NCBI RefSeq assembly: GCF_019312595.1
Contig: NZ_JAHWDQ010000001.1
Coordinates: 1,054,001 to 1,118,000, forward strand
Length of the DNA stretch: 64,000 bases
Reading direction: 5' to 3'
Source of the DNA: Zhongshania aquimaris
Lineage (GTDB): Bacteria > Pseudomonadota > Gammaproteobacteria > Pseudomonadales > Spongiibacteraceae
The position numbers and the translations under genes are program-made. The notes under the pieces are model-generated. The model did no database searches and was not told the DNA's origin. It worked only from the letters and a program-made list of their open reading frames with translations. The first letter of the stretch is position 1. Each line of letters begins with the position of its first letter. Positions 1 to 8,836 of the stretch are shown piece after piece.

Positions 1-250
1 CTAGGGCAATAACAAATACAACCACGGCAATATTAGTTAGCGCACCGATTAAATCGTAGTAGCGCTCGGTTTGAAAAGCATAGGCGTGAAGAAACCCAAG
101 CCACTGCGCAATCATCGCGAGCACCAAAGCCCATACCGGCAGGGCCAGACCATAAATGGTCGGCATTCCAGACGTAGCCAGCATCGCGATGCCGCCCACC
201 AAGATAAGCAGAGCAATAATAGTGAACAAACTGCGTATAACAGAATTCAT
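1..250 (-). CDS. DUF1295 / steroid 5-alpha-reductase-fold membrane protein, N-terminal part only
   Basis: The minus-strand frame starts with ATG at 248-250 and stays open for 83 codons to the window edge, so this is the first third of a gene. The translation begins MNSVIRSLFTIIALLILVGG, a hydrophobic segment. A second hydrophobic stretch and the motif QTERYYDLIGALT follow. The (Q)TE-(K/R)-(F/Y)-YDL-x-G-(S/A)-LT pattern is typical of DUF1295 proteins, integral membrane enzymes related to the steroid 5-alpha-reductase C-terminal domain. The substrate cannot be told from the sequence. The family call rests on remembered motifs only; the rest of the gene lies outside the window. Confidence 0.7.
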   Translation of the reverse strand, partial: MNSVIRSLFTIIALLILVGGIAMLATSGMPTIYGLALPVWALVLAMIAQWLGFLHAYAFQTERYYDLIGALTNIAVVVFVIAL

Positions 251-596
251 ATCGTGGACTAATTTTCCTTGCCAAACCTTGCCCAAGTCGCACTCGATGC
301 TCGCGCGCTAAGCCGGCGCAACAAAAGGGAAGCGACTCCCGCCGCCTCGTTGAAAGCAAAAATTCCCGGAACATGACTTGTCCGTGTCGAACTTCGGCTA
401 AATAACTATATCCGCTGAATTTCAGCACACATATGGAATGATCATACCTGCTAAGCAGGCCAGCACAAGAATTACCGTCTATATATTAGGTATATAGGCT
501 AAATCTGCCGACTAATGATCTTGCCGAAATCAAGTCTTGCCCCCGAGCAAGACATCACGCAGCATAAGAGTCGAAAACACAATAAGGACATAGTAG
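251..596. other. Divergent intergenic region with two dyads
   Basis: This 346-nt spacer separates the minus-strand DUF1295 gene from the plus-strand LOG gene, so it should hold both promoters. I see no credible gene. Two dyads stand out: CCTGCT-A-AGCAGG at 447-459, a possible operator, and a hairpin at 534-553 (GTCTTGC, 6-nt loop, GCAAGAC) about 43 nt before the LOG start. An AT-rich stretch at 480-500 could hold a -10 element. The roles are guesses. Confidence 0.4.
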
Positions 597-1472
597 ATGC
601 CAGATAAATCAAAATTGCGCGGAGCTAACTTCCCATCTGCCCGCGAGGAAATGCCTAGCAACCAACAGGACATACCTGCCGCCTACCGACTGGCTTACAC
701 CGACCAAGATTTTTTATTACGTGAAGAACTGCGCGGCCTGCGCTTTCACTTAGAATTACAAAAGCCCGAAATGATATTGAAAGAGCACGGCGTTGAATCA
801 ACGATCGTTATTTTTGGTAGCGCCCGCTTTTTATCACCGGAAGACGCAGATGCCGCACTCAAAGTCGCCGAAGCTGACGGCGAACCAGCCAAGATTCGCG
901 CCGCAAAACGCGAGCAGCGCAATAGCCACCACTATCAACAAGCGCGCCGTCTCGGCGAGCTTATCGCGTCACATTCAGCAAATTGCGAGGAGAGCGAACA
1001 GCTTTATGTGGTAACCGGAGGGGGCCCCGGTATTATGGAAGCCGCAAATCGTGGCGCCATGGAAGCGGGCGGCAAGTCTATCGGATTAAATATTGTATTG
1101 CCCCATGAACAGGAACCTAACCGCTATATCAGTCCCGAGTTCTGTTTCCGTTTTCACTATTTTGGCATCCGCAAAATGCACTTTATGCTGCGGGCAAAGG
1201 CCGTCATTGTCTGCCCCGGCGGCTTTGGCACCTTCGACGAGTTATTTGAGGCACTCACACTGATTCAAACCGGTAAATCCAAGCGTGTACCGATCATTCT
1301 GATTGGTCACGAGTTTTGGCGTCAGGCAATTAATTTAGAGTTTTTGCGCGACGAGGGCGTCATCAGCCCGGACGACGTCAATATGATTTCTATTGTGGAT
1401 ACTGCGGAGCAAGCTTGGCAGCATATAGTCGATTTCTACCAACTCAGCCCGGGACAATGTATAGGCTGCTAA
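597..1472 (+). CDS. LOG-family protein (nucleotide 5'-monophosphate phosphoribohydrolase-like)
   Basis: This 291-residue protein has the two signatures of the LOG/lysine-decarboxylase-like Rossmann family: GGGPGIMEAANRGA at residues 141-154 and PGGFGTFDE at 207-215. Family members cleave the N-glycosidic bond of nucleoside 5'-monophosphates (cytokinin activation in plants; PpnN-type nucleotide cleavage in bacteria). It is longer than the compact ~190-aa LOG proteins because of an N-terminal extension of about 65 residues and an inserted charged segment around 80-115. ATG 597 is preceded by AAGGA at a suitable distance. The cellular substrate is unknown; cytosolic. Confidence 0.8.
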   Translation: MPDKSKLRGANFPSAREEMPSNQQDIPAAYRLAYTDQDFLLREELRGLRFHLELQKPEMILKEHGVESTIVIFGSARFLSPEDADAALKVAEADGEPAKIRAAKREQRNSHHYQQARRLGELIASHSANCEESEQLYVVTGGGPGIMEAANRGAMEAGGKSIGLNIVLPHEQEPNRYISPEFCFRFHYFGIRKMHFMLRAKAVIVCPGGFGTFDELFEALTLIQTGKSKRVPIILIGHEFWRQAINLEFLRDEGVISPDDVNMISIVDTAEQAWQHIVDFYQLSPGQCIGC

Positions 1473-1555
1473 GCTTGTGGCATAGACAAACCAAGCATTT
1501 GGAGCCCATGCTTATGATATAATGCGGGGCTATTTTTCAGTGAAAATGGTTTCGC

Positions 1556-3013
1556 ATGTCCGCCCCTATCGTACGTTTTGAACACATTCGTTTTGCCTAC
1601 CAACTCGACCCAATTTTAGACAACTTCAACTGGCAGTGGCCGCAGGGCCAGCATGTCGCTATTTTGGGCGGTAATGGCGCAGGCAAAACCACATTGGCCA
1701 AACTTATTACCGATACGCTACGCCCCAATAGTGGCGACGTCATTTTTGCCGACAACATTGGCCCCGCTGATATTGCCCATATTTCCTTCGACTTACATCG
1801 CGAATTAATGGAACGCGACCGACGCTTAGACGACAGTGAAACCCGCGACGACGCCTTCGACGTAGGTACCACAGTTAAAAACGTGATACTGCAGGGGCGC
1901 ACACCCAATGCCGACTTTCATCAGCTGTGCGAGCGTTTAGGCATTAAGCATATTCTTGAACAAGGCATTCGCTTTATCTCGACCGGTGAAAGCCGAAAAA
2001 CTCTATTAGCACGGGCACTATTTGCCAAACCCGCCGCCTTAATACTCGACAACCCCTTTGAAGGTTTAGATGTAAAAGCACAGGCGGAAATGCACAGCCT
2101 GCTAGCTGAGCTCGTCACCTCGAGCACCCCACTGGTATTGCTGACCAAAGACGCGAATGACATACCCGATGGCATCGATACCGTTGTTAAAATGGAACAC
2201 GGCAAAATACTCGGTGAACTCAGTGCCAGCGATGCCAAACAACAGGCGACGGCAGTGCATCACTATGCCAAACCCCTGCCAATCACCGAGGCGCCAGCGC
2301 ACCCCACAAACACGCCCCTGCTTGAACTGAAAGACATCAACGTCAATTTCCGCGGCAAGCAAGTGTTAAGCGATATTAACTGGACCTTGATGCCCAACCA
2401 ACACTGCTGCATTAGTGGCCCCAACGGCGCGGGGAAATCGACACTGCTAGGCCTATTGTGTGGAGAAAATGACAAGGCCTACGGCCAGCACGTTTTTTTA
2501 TTTGGTCGCCAGCGCGGCAGCGGTGAAAGCATATGGGACGTAAAAGCCCAATTCGGTTTGCTGAATACCAATATGCAGATGAGCAATTTAAAGCGCACCA
2601 AAGTTATTGACGTCGTAGCCTCAGGGCTGTTTGATTCGGTGGGGCTGTATAGTGATTACAGCGAAGCGCAGCGCCAGTTGCTGGTGGCTTGGCTAGACGC
2701 CTTAGAACTACTGCCGCTAAAAGAACAGCGCTTCGACCGCCTATCCTTTGGCGAGCAGCGCATGGTTTTGCTGGCGCGGGCCATGGTGAAATCGCCGCGG
2801 ATTTTAATTTTAGATGAGCCCTGCATTGGCTTAGACAATGAACAAAAATCCAAACTCTTGGGAGCGGTCGATCAAATTGCCACTCACGGTGAAACGCGAA
2901 TTTTATTTGTCAGCCACCGCAGCGAAGACGTGCCGGATTGTATCAACCAATTTATGAACTTGGTGCCGTCTGATAAGGGCGGTTACACCGCCCAAATCCG
3001 CGAGCGCGCTTAG
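1556..3013 (+). CDS. ModF-like tandem ABC ATPase
   Basis: This 485-residue soluble protein holds two complete ABC ATPase domains and no membrane segment. Domain 1 has Walker A GGNGAGKTT near residues 38-46 and a divergent signature (STGESRK) before Walker B ALILDNP. Domain 2 has Walker A SGPNGAGKST near 286, signature LSFGEQR and Walker B LILDEP. This architecture matches ModF/PhrA-type ATPases, annotated as molybdate-related though their biochemistry is poorly known. No permease or molybdate-binding gene is adjacent, so a transport role is not supported by context. It converges on mrcB with a 15-nt gap containing a stem of about 11 bp (3018-3051) without a T tract. Confidence 0.75.
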   Translation: MSAPIVRFEHIRFAYQLDPILDNFNWQWPQGQHVAILGGNGAGKTTLAKLITDTLRPNSGDVIFADNIGPADIAHISFDLHRELMERDRRLDDSETRDDAFDVGTTVKNVILQGRTPNADFHQLCERLGIKHILEQGIRFISTGESRKTLLARALFAKPAALILDNPFEGLDVKAQAEMHSLLAELVTSSTPLVLLTKDANDIPDGIDTVVKMEHGKILGELSASDAKQQATAVHHYAKPLPITEAPAHPTNTPLLELKDINVNFRGKQVLSDINWTLMPNQHCCISGPNGAGKSTLLGLLCGENDKAYGQHVFLFGRQRGSGESIWDVKAQFGLLNTNMQMSNLKRTKVIDVVASGLFDSVGLYSDYSEAQRQLLVAWLDALELLPLKEQRFDRLSFGEQRMVLLARAMVKSPRILILDEPCIGLDNEQKSKLLGAVDQIATHGETRILFVSHRSEDVPDCINQFMNLVPSDKGGYTAQIRERA

Positions 3014-3028
3014 TCAAGGTTCCAAGGG

Positions 3029-5323
3029 CTAGTCAAACACGCCCTTGAACCACTGCCACATTTTCTCGCCGTCTGGTGCGCAGCCACCGTTTTCCGTTGG
3101 CGCGCTGCCGCTCATAAAGGGCATATAGCGCGCACCCTGACACCAGGACTGAGTCAGCTTTCCAGATTCGCCATCGACCCATTGATACTCCACACCGGCC
3201 ACCTGCGAAAACGGCATTTGCTCGGTGCTCGCCTCGGCCATAAATTGTCGCCACACAGTCAATGCGCCACTGGCACCCGTTAAGCCAGACGACGCATTAT
3301 TGTCCAAGCCCATCCACACCACCGCCATATAATCGCCGGCAAAGCCCGCAAACCAAGAGTCGCGCGTATCATTACTGGTGCCCGTTTTTCCCGCCACTCG
3401 GTAATCCTTGGGCAGTACATTGTAGACCCCCTTACCGGTGCCTTCGCGCACGGTTTCCAGCATCGCATACTGCAATACATGCACGGCAGCGGGGTTAACA
3501 ACCTGCTTGGGTTTTTGCGGGTAGCGCGCTAATAATTTACCGTCGCTATCGGTAATCGCATAAATAGTACGCAGCGGGGTGTATTTGCCGTCAGCCGCAA
3601 TAGTCTGATACATCGCTGCCACTTCGATAGGGGCTAATTCCGCCGCCCCCAGCAACATCGACGGCACTTGTAACAAGGGTCGCTGGATACCCAGGCGCTG
3701 GAACATATCCATCACCTTATCTAAGCCCACATCCATACCCAAACGCGCGGTAGCTAAGTTGTATGAGTGCGCCAATGCCGTATGTAAAGGCACATTGCCG
3801 TGGGACTTGCGATCGTAGTTAGATGGCTTCCAAAGTGAACCATTAGCATTGGGAATAGAAACAGGCTCATCGGATACGCGGGTCAGCAAACTGTAATAGC
3901 GCGGTTGATTAAGCGCGGCTAAAAATACCGCGGGCTTTGCCAGTGAGCCGATTGGCCGCAAGGCGTCGAGTGCGCGATTAAAGCCGGCATAGCGCGGGCG
4001 CTTGCCACCGATGACCGCAACGACATCGCCGCTATTCACCCGCGTGACCACCATCGCAACTTGCAAATCTTTTTGACGGTCTTCCAAACGCGCCAAGGAT
4101 TTCACCGTGGCTTTTTCGGCCCTGCGCTGCAAAACCGGATCAAACGGTGTGAAAATTCTCAGACCGCTGTTTTGTAAGTCATTGCTCTGGTAGTCGCGAC
4201 TGAGTTGACGGCGTACTAAATCCACATAGGCTGGGTAAACGCCATCCAAGGCCGATGATTTAGCGAGCTCTAAGGGCTCTTTTTGCCAAGCGGCCAACTG
4301 CGCTGGCGTTAACCAACCCTGCTCAGCCAACTCGCCCATTACGATATTACGACGGTTTTTTGCGCGCTCTGGGTGCCGCCAAGGGTCATAGTATGAGGGT
4401 CCTTTTACCAAGCCAACCAGCATCGAGATTTGCGCGAGATTCAGCTCATCCAAGGGTCGGTTAAAATAATGTCGAGCTGCCAGACCAAAACCGTGAATCG
4501 CGCGATTACCCTCCTGCCCAAGATAGACCTCATTGATATACGCCTCTAAAATTCGATCCTTGCTGTAATGCATTTCGGTAAGAATCGACATGATCGCTTC
4601 CTTACCTTTACGCCACAGACTCCGCTCATTGCTGAGAATCGTATTTTTCACCAATTGCTGGGTGAGGGTACTCCCGCCCTGCACCGTGCGGCCCGCCTTA
4701 ATATTCGCCAAAAATGCCCTCGCGATGCTGCGGGGCGAAATACCGATATGGCTGTAAAAATGCTGATCTTCAACCTGTACCAGGGTTTCCACTAGCATTT
4801 GCGGCACTTCAGCCAAACTTAGCATAAGCCGATCTTCGTGACGGCCAGGATAAACACCGCCAATCACCATCGGGTCTAATTGGTCTTCGGCAATTCGTTG
4901 ACCCAAGGTATCGCGCACCACCCCAACCGTGGTCACCGCCATATCCAATTCTATTTTGCGTGCGGGTCGCTCACCGTCGGCAAAGTCAAAAGGCCGTAAA
5001 TAGATGGAAAAATGATCACCTTGCCGATTATAGGTTCCCGGCTCGGTAACAAGCTTCCTGGAGCGATAGCCCAGCTCGCCCAGCTCAGACTCAAGCTCAT
5101 AGGCAGTCAAAATTGCCCCCGTCGCCAATACTAGGGGGCGGGCGTAAACCTTGGCGGGTTGCTCATAACGCTTTGCGTCAAATGCGCCGCGCACTTTCGC
5201 GTCACTGTAGGCAAACAAAATAAGCAGCAGGACGATGCCCACCAAGGACACCTTTAAGCCCAGACTCAACCAGGGAATATTCCGAAACTTACTGCCACTG
5301 CGCTTAGGGGATTTCTTAGACAT
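3029..5323 (-). CDS. mrcB: Penicillin-binding protein 1b (bifunctional transglycosylase/transpeptidase)
   Basis: This 764-residue class A PBP polymerises and cross-links peptidoglycan from the periplasmic side of the inner membrane. A basic cytoplasmic tail is followed by one membrane anchor (about 20-40) and a UB2H-like region (about 60-145). The GT51 domain has EDQHFYSH at 185-192 and GGSTLTQQ at 217-224. The transpeptidase has SxxK as S460-L-A-K463, SYN at 520-522 and KTGTS at 646-650. All key residues are present, and the UB2H region points to the PBP1b rather than the PBP1a branch. It is divergent from the PfkB-type kinase and appears monocistronic. Confidence 0.93.
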   Translation of the reverse strand: MSKKSPKRSGSKFRNIPWLSLGLKVSLVGIVLLLILFAYSDAKVRGAFDAKRYEQPAKVYARPLVLATGAILTAYELESELGELGYRSRKLVTEPGTYNRQGDHFSIYLRPFDFADGERPARKIELDMAVTTVGVVRDTLGQRIAEDQLDPMVIGGVYPGRHEDRLMLSLAEVPQMLVETLVQVEDQHFYSHIGISPRSIARAFLANIKAGRTVQGGSTLTQQLVKNTILSNERSLWRKGKEAIMSILTEMHYSKDRILEAYINEVYLGQEGNRAIHGFGLAARHYFNRPLDELNLAQISMLVGLVKGPSYYDPWRHPERAKNRRNIVMGELAEQGWLTPAQLAAWQKEPLELAKSSALDGVYPAYVDLVRRQLSRDYQSNDLQNSGLRIFTPFDPVLQRRAEKATVKSLARLEDRQKDLQVAMVVTRVNSGDVVAVIGGKRPRYAGFNRALDALRPIGSLAKPAVFLAALNQPRYYSLLTRVSDEPVSIPNANGSLWKPSNYDRKSHGNVPLHTALAHSYNLATARLGMDVGLDKVMDMFQRLGIQRPLLQVPSMLLGAAELAPIEVAAMYQTIAADGKYTPLRTIYAITDSDGKLLARYPQKPKQVVNPAAVHVLQYAMLETVREGTGKGVYNVLPKDYRVAGKTGTSNDTRDSWFAGFAGDYMAVVWMGLDNNASSGLTGASGALTVWRQFMAEASTEQMPFSQVAGVEYQWVDGESGKLTQSWCQGARYMPFMSGSAPTENGGCAPDGEKMWQWFKGVFD

Positions 5324-5424
5324 TCATCACAACCAGATAAAATTCATTGATACACATAACACTTTATACATAGTGCTTACAGATACACGACCGCACTGTT
5401 GACCAGTATTCGCCAGTTAACGCA

Positions 5425-5452
5425 TTGCAAATCGGTATTCAAACCGGATAAT
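5425..5452 (+). promoter_or_regulatory. Putative sigma-70 promoter of the PfkB-family kinase
   Basis: TTGCAA at 5425-5430 and GATAAT at 5447-5452 are separated by 16 nt and lie 35 nt before the ATG at 5487. This is a pattern match by eye only. Confidence 0.4.
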
Positions 5453-5486
5453 AGCGGCACTTTACCGCAAGTAACTGGCAAATAAG

Positions 5487-6482
5487 ATGAAAAAATACCA
5501 CCTCTACGGCATTGGCGCTGCGCTTGTCGACACCGAAATTGAAATCAGCGACCAAGACCTGAGTGAGTTAGGCGTTGAAAAAGGCCTGATGACACTCGTT
5601 GACGCCACCCGCCAACAGGAACTCTTGGACAAGCTCAGCGGCCATATGGTTCATGCTAGTTTAGCCAGTGGCGGCTCGGCGTGTAACTCAATCATCGCCG
5701 CAGCTTACTTTGGTGCCAAAAACTATTATTCATGTAAAGTTGCCCGCGATGAGCACGGCGACTTTTTCATGAATGATATAAAAACCGCCGGTGTTGATGC
5801 TGACTTCAGCAGCGAAAAATCCGCCGGTGTCACGGGTAAATGCCTAGTACTGATCAGCCCCGATGCAGAGCGCAGCATGAACACTCACCTTGGGATCAGT
5901 GAAACACTATCGATCAGTGAACTGAATGAAGCGGCACTGAGTGACTCTGAGTACTTCTACGCAGAAGGTTACCTGGTGACATCCGACACCGGCCGCGCCG
6001 CGGCGATCGCTGGCCGACAAATTGCCGAGCGCAATGGTGTTAAAACCGCGCTTAGCTTTTCAGATCCCGGCATGGTCAGCTTCTTCCGCGACGGCCTTGC
6101 CGACATGCTAGGTGACGGCGTTGATCTGATTTTTTGCAATGAAGCCGAAGCGCTGGGTTGGGCACAAAGCGAATCTATCGATGACGCGGTCCTTGCCCTT
6201 AAAAAGATTGCTAAAACCTTTGCCATTACCCTCGGCGCCAAAGGCGCATTAGTGTTTGATGGTGAACAGCTCCACAGCATTGCCGGCCACAAAGTGAATG
6301 CGATTGACACTAACGGTGCCGGCGACATGTTTGCCGGTGCCTTTCTCTACGCGATCACCCACGGTCAGACTTTTAAGAGAGCAGGTGAATTAGCGAGCCT
6401 AGCGGCAGCCGAGGTCGTGTCACAATACGGCCCACGGCTGGCAGGCCCGCGTCATCGTGAGTTATTGGCTCGTATGACGTAA
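5487..6482 (+). CDS. PfkB-family (ribokinase-like) kinase, possibly adenosine kinase
   Basis: This 331-residue cytosolic kinase has the ribokinase fold. The glycine-rich substrate motif GGSACNSIIAAAYFGA is near residues 62-77. The C-terminal anion-hole motif NTNGAGDMFAGAF carries the catalytic aspartate in GAGD (277-280). The N-terminal YGIGAALVDTEIEI resembles bacterial proteins annotated as adenosine kinases. Substrate preference among nucleosides and sugars cannot be decided from sequence. It stands alone between its own promoter-like sequence and a strong terminator. Confidence 0.8.
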   Translation: MKKYHLYGIGAALVDTEIEISDQDLSELGVEKGLMTLVDATRQQELLDKLSGHMVHASLASGGSACNSIIAAAYFGAKNYYSCKVARDEHGDFFMNDIKTAGVDADFSSEKSAGVTGKCLVLISPDAERSMNTHLGISETLSISELNEAALSDSEYFYAEGYLVTSDTGRAAAIAGRQIAERNGVKTALSFSDPGMVSFFRDGLADMLGDGVDLIFCNEAEALGWAQSESIDDAVLALKKIAKTFAITLGAKGALVFDGEQLHSIAGHKVNAIDTNGAGDMFAGAFLYAITHGQTFKRAGELASLAAAEVVSQYGPRLAGPRHRELLARMT

Positions 6483-6500
6483 ACCACTACATTCGATACA

Positions 6501-6539
6501 AAAAAGGCAGCGCTACCAAACCAGCGCTGCCTTTTTTTG
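6501..6539 (+). terminator. Strong intrinsic terminator, probably bidirectional
   Basis: AGGCAGCGCT and AGCGCTGCCT form a perfect 10-bp stem around an 8-nt loop. It is flanked by an A run at 6501-6506 and a T run at 6533-6539, so it would work for the kinase on the plus strand and for the lipoprotein gene (stop at 6560) on the minus strand. Confidence 0.92.
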
Positions 6540-6559
6540 AACCTGTAAGTTTGCAAATG

Positions 6560-7147
6560 TTAATTTTTTTGCAAAAACGCCACTAATCTCGGATCAGAAA
6601 ACATACTGCTGAGCACTTCCACGACCAGCTCATTTACCATTTTACTATTGTGCGAATTGCTCGGCGCATTAAAAAACTTTTGATTCCGCTTAACTCGGTA
6701 GCGACCCTCATAGTGCTCATTGCCACGACGGGCTTCCACCTCTACCGTCGCCAACATATCCATATCGTAGCCCACACCACCTTCTTTGGGATGGTCGTAA
6801 ACCAGTGACGTAAAGATGACGTGTAGATCAGTGGTATTCGGATTTAAGCTATCAACGTCATAGCCCATTGCCGCCATGTAAGACGACAAGGCCTTCTCGA
6901 CGGGCAAGGACAAATCGCTTGCCAAGGTGATCACCGAGGTATCTCGGTAAGTACCGCCACGGCTACCCAACACTTTATCGGCCCGTTTATCACTAACCCG
7001 AATATGAACTGGGCTATCACTACCATTCGCTTGCGTCGGCGCCGGAAACTCAGGCGCGACTTTAATCGCTTGCGGGCTTTGCGCGCACGCCGTTATCAGC
7101 AGCGCGGTGGCCAAAACAAATCCTTTCATCACAGTTGTATAGCTCAT
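6560..7147 (-). CDS. YajG-family outer-membrane-type lipoprotein
   Basis: This 195-residue protein has a signal peptide ending in the lipobox LITAC (Cys near residue 21), so lipidation and an envelope location are likely. The mature part (IRVSDKRADKVLGSRGG...) matches the YajG lipoprotein family, whose molecular role is poorly defined. ATG 7147 is preferred because AAGGAT lies 7 nt upstream, overlapping the DUF2333 stop; an in-frame ATG at 7129 is the alternative. It is the last gene of a PCu(A)C-DUF2333-YajG operon and ends at the strong terminator at 6501-6539. Confidence 0.8.
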   Translation of the reverse strand: MSYTTVMKGFVLATALLITACAQSPQAIKVAPEFPAPTQANGSDSPVHIRVSDKRADKVLGSRGGTYRDTSVITLASDLSLPVEKALSSYMAAMGYDVDSLNPNTTDLHVIFTSLVYDHPKEGGVGYDMDMLATVEVEARRGNEHYEGRYRVKRNQKFFNAPSNSHNSKMVNELVVEVLSSMFSDPRLVAFLQKN

Positions 7148-7150
7148 CTT

Positions 7151-8188
7151 TTATCCTTGGGATAACAAGTCACGTAAGTCAGTAATCGCGGCGTTGGCGC
7201 GGGTAATATACGACGCCATAACCAGCGAATGATTGGCAAGCAAGCCGAAACCACTGCCGTTCAATACCATTGGGCTGAACATTGACTGCTGGGTTCCCTC
7301 TAACTCGCGAATAATTTGTCGCAAACTTACCGCCGCATTTTTGTTGGCAAGCACGTCAGCAAAATCCACTTCCACCGCTTTCAAAAAGCAAATTAAAGCC
7401 CACGCGGTGCCGCGCGACTCATAAAATACATTGTCTATTTGCAGCCACGGTGTTTTAACACGCTGCTCACTGACAGTAGGTGTCGACTGCCGCGCATTGG
7501 GGTCATTTGCCAAGTCGGTATTCAAGCGTGGACGCCCAACACTGGCACTTAAACGCTGCGACAAGCTTCCTAAACGCGACTCCACCCCCGCCAACCAATA
7601 CCGCAAATTGTCGGCCCGCGCATAAAACTGCGCCTGCGGATCATCTACATCACTCAAGCGTTTGCGGTACGCTTTTAAATATTTAATACCCTGCCGGTAT
7701 TCAGACTCAGAGGCGGGCACGGCCCAACTATTGGTTGAAAAGTTAAAACGCGGCTCAGCTTTAGCGAGATCGCTGTCTTCTTGAGATTGCGACTGCGAGC
7801 GACTAAAGCTTTCACGCATAGCGCGACTCAAATCACGCACCTGAATCAATACGCCGTACTCCCAAGCCGGCATATCGTCCATAAAAATGCCTGGCGGGGT
7901 CACATCGTTGCTCAAAAATCCGCCGGGCTTATCCAATAGCGACTCACTGACATCAATCAATGCTGAGGTAGTCGCGGTGCCCACTACGGCAAGGCTTGAA
8001 TTTTGCTGCAAGTAACGAGTCTCTGGCATATCTGGGGTAAAGCTCCAGTACACCCCAAACACGATTACCAACAATATATAGAGAGGCAGCACAATTGCCG
8101 CAACCCGCCACAACACACCGTTACCCACCCAGTCCTGCATGGCCTCTTTCGTTCGCGAAAATAGTTCTGCTATTTTTTGCTTAATCAT
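7151..8188 (-). CDS. DUF2333 inner-membrane protein
   Basis: This 345-residue protein has a cytoplasmic amphipathic N-terminus, one membrane segment at about 29-50 and a long, mostly helical periplasmic region. It matches the gammaproteobacterial DUF2333 family, which has no established function. Its ATG overlaps the PCu(A)C stop by 4 nt, and its own stop lies just before the YajG start, so the three are probably translated from one mRNA. The context suggests an envelope role; nothing in it looks catalytic. Confidence 0.8.
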   Translation of the reverse strand: MIKQKIAELFSRTKEAMQDWVGNGVLWRVAAIVLPLYILLVIVFGVYWSFTPDMPETRYLQQNSSLAVVGTATTSALIDVSESLLDKPGGFLSNDVTPPGIFMDDMPAWEYGVLIQVRDLSRAMRESFSRSQSQSQEDSDLAKAEPRFNFSTNSWAVPASESEYRQGIKYLKAYRKRLSDVDDPQAQFYARADNLRYWLAGVESRLGSLSQRLSASVGRPRLNTDLANDPNARQSTPTVSEQRVKTPWLQIDNVFYESRGTAWALICFLKAVEVDFADVLANKNAAVSLRQIIRELEGTQQSMFSPMVLNGSGFGLLANHSLVMASYITRANAAITDLRDLLSQG

Positions 8189-8649
8189 GGTTGCATCCCT
8201 GAGTGTTCTTTAGTAGCCGTTGGCTCTTTTAATACGCTAACAACCGGCGCAACTACGGTAACTTCCTGACCACTGCTGGTTTTAAGACTGAAACTGACTT
8301 CCTCACCATCGCGCACTGGCCGCGTTATGTTTATGAGCATGAGGTGGTATTTGCCAGGAGCAAACACAAAGCTCTCTCCGGCGCCAATCGTCACCGATGC
8401 TTGCTCCTGCATTAACATCATGCCATCGCGATGCTGGTGACTGTGAATCTCAATACGTTCTGCGGCATCAGATTCACCCGCCATCAATTCAATGGGCTTG
8501 TCGCTGGTATTTACCGCGGTAAAAAATGCGGCTGTATTGCGCTGAGTAGGCGGTAAACCGCGCACGTAGGCATCGTTAATTTCCAGGGTATGAGCCAGCA
8601 ATGGCGCCAGCGCCGCTGCCGCCAGCATTACCCTCCCAATCTTTAGCAC
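8185..8649 (-). CDS. PCu(A)C-type periplasmic copper chaperone
   Basis: This 154-residue secreted protein has a signal peptide (LAAAALAPLLAHT) followed by a PCu(A)C/DUF461 domain. Copper-ligand residues are visible in HSHQHRDGMMLM and in the late HLM triplet (GKYHLMLI), fitting the H/M-rich family pattern. Members deliver Cu(I) to the CuA site of cytochrome c oxidase or buffer periplasmic copper. The start is GTG 8649: a strong GAGGAGG lies 6 nt upstream, while the internal ATG has no such site. It is divergent from dsbD, another envelope redox gene. Confidence 0.85.
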   Translation of the reverse strand: MLKIGRVMLAAAALAPLLAHTLEINDAYVRGLPPTQRNTAAFFTAVNTSDKPIELMAGESDAAERIEIHSHQHRDGMMLMQEQASVTIGAGESFVFAPGKYHLMLINITRPVRDGEEVSFSLKTSSGQEVTVVAPVVSVLKEPTATKEHSGMQP

Positions 8650-8836
8650 AAAGCCCTCCTCGTCATATTCCTAAGCGCCACTCTTTAGCACCAAAACACA
8701 CAAATGCTGTCGTAAACTGCACCTTACGTGGGAGCAAGGTTATACTCCACCGTCTAATGCAGCTAAATTCAGCAATATCTACTCAATAACAGTTTCCGTA
8801 ACGTATCATAACGCCACAACCCTAGTGATTGTATTT

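Noticed and set aside
33-428. 131-codon minus-strand open frame at the left edge
   Set aside because: It overlaps the DUF1295 gene in another frame, and its arginine/cysteine-rich composition is typical of a shadow frame.
3018-3051. Stem between the convergent ModF-like and mrcB genes as a terminator
   Set aside because: The arms pair over about 11 bp with a bulge, but there is no T tract on either side and one arm is mrcB coding sequence.
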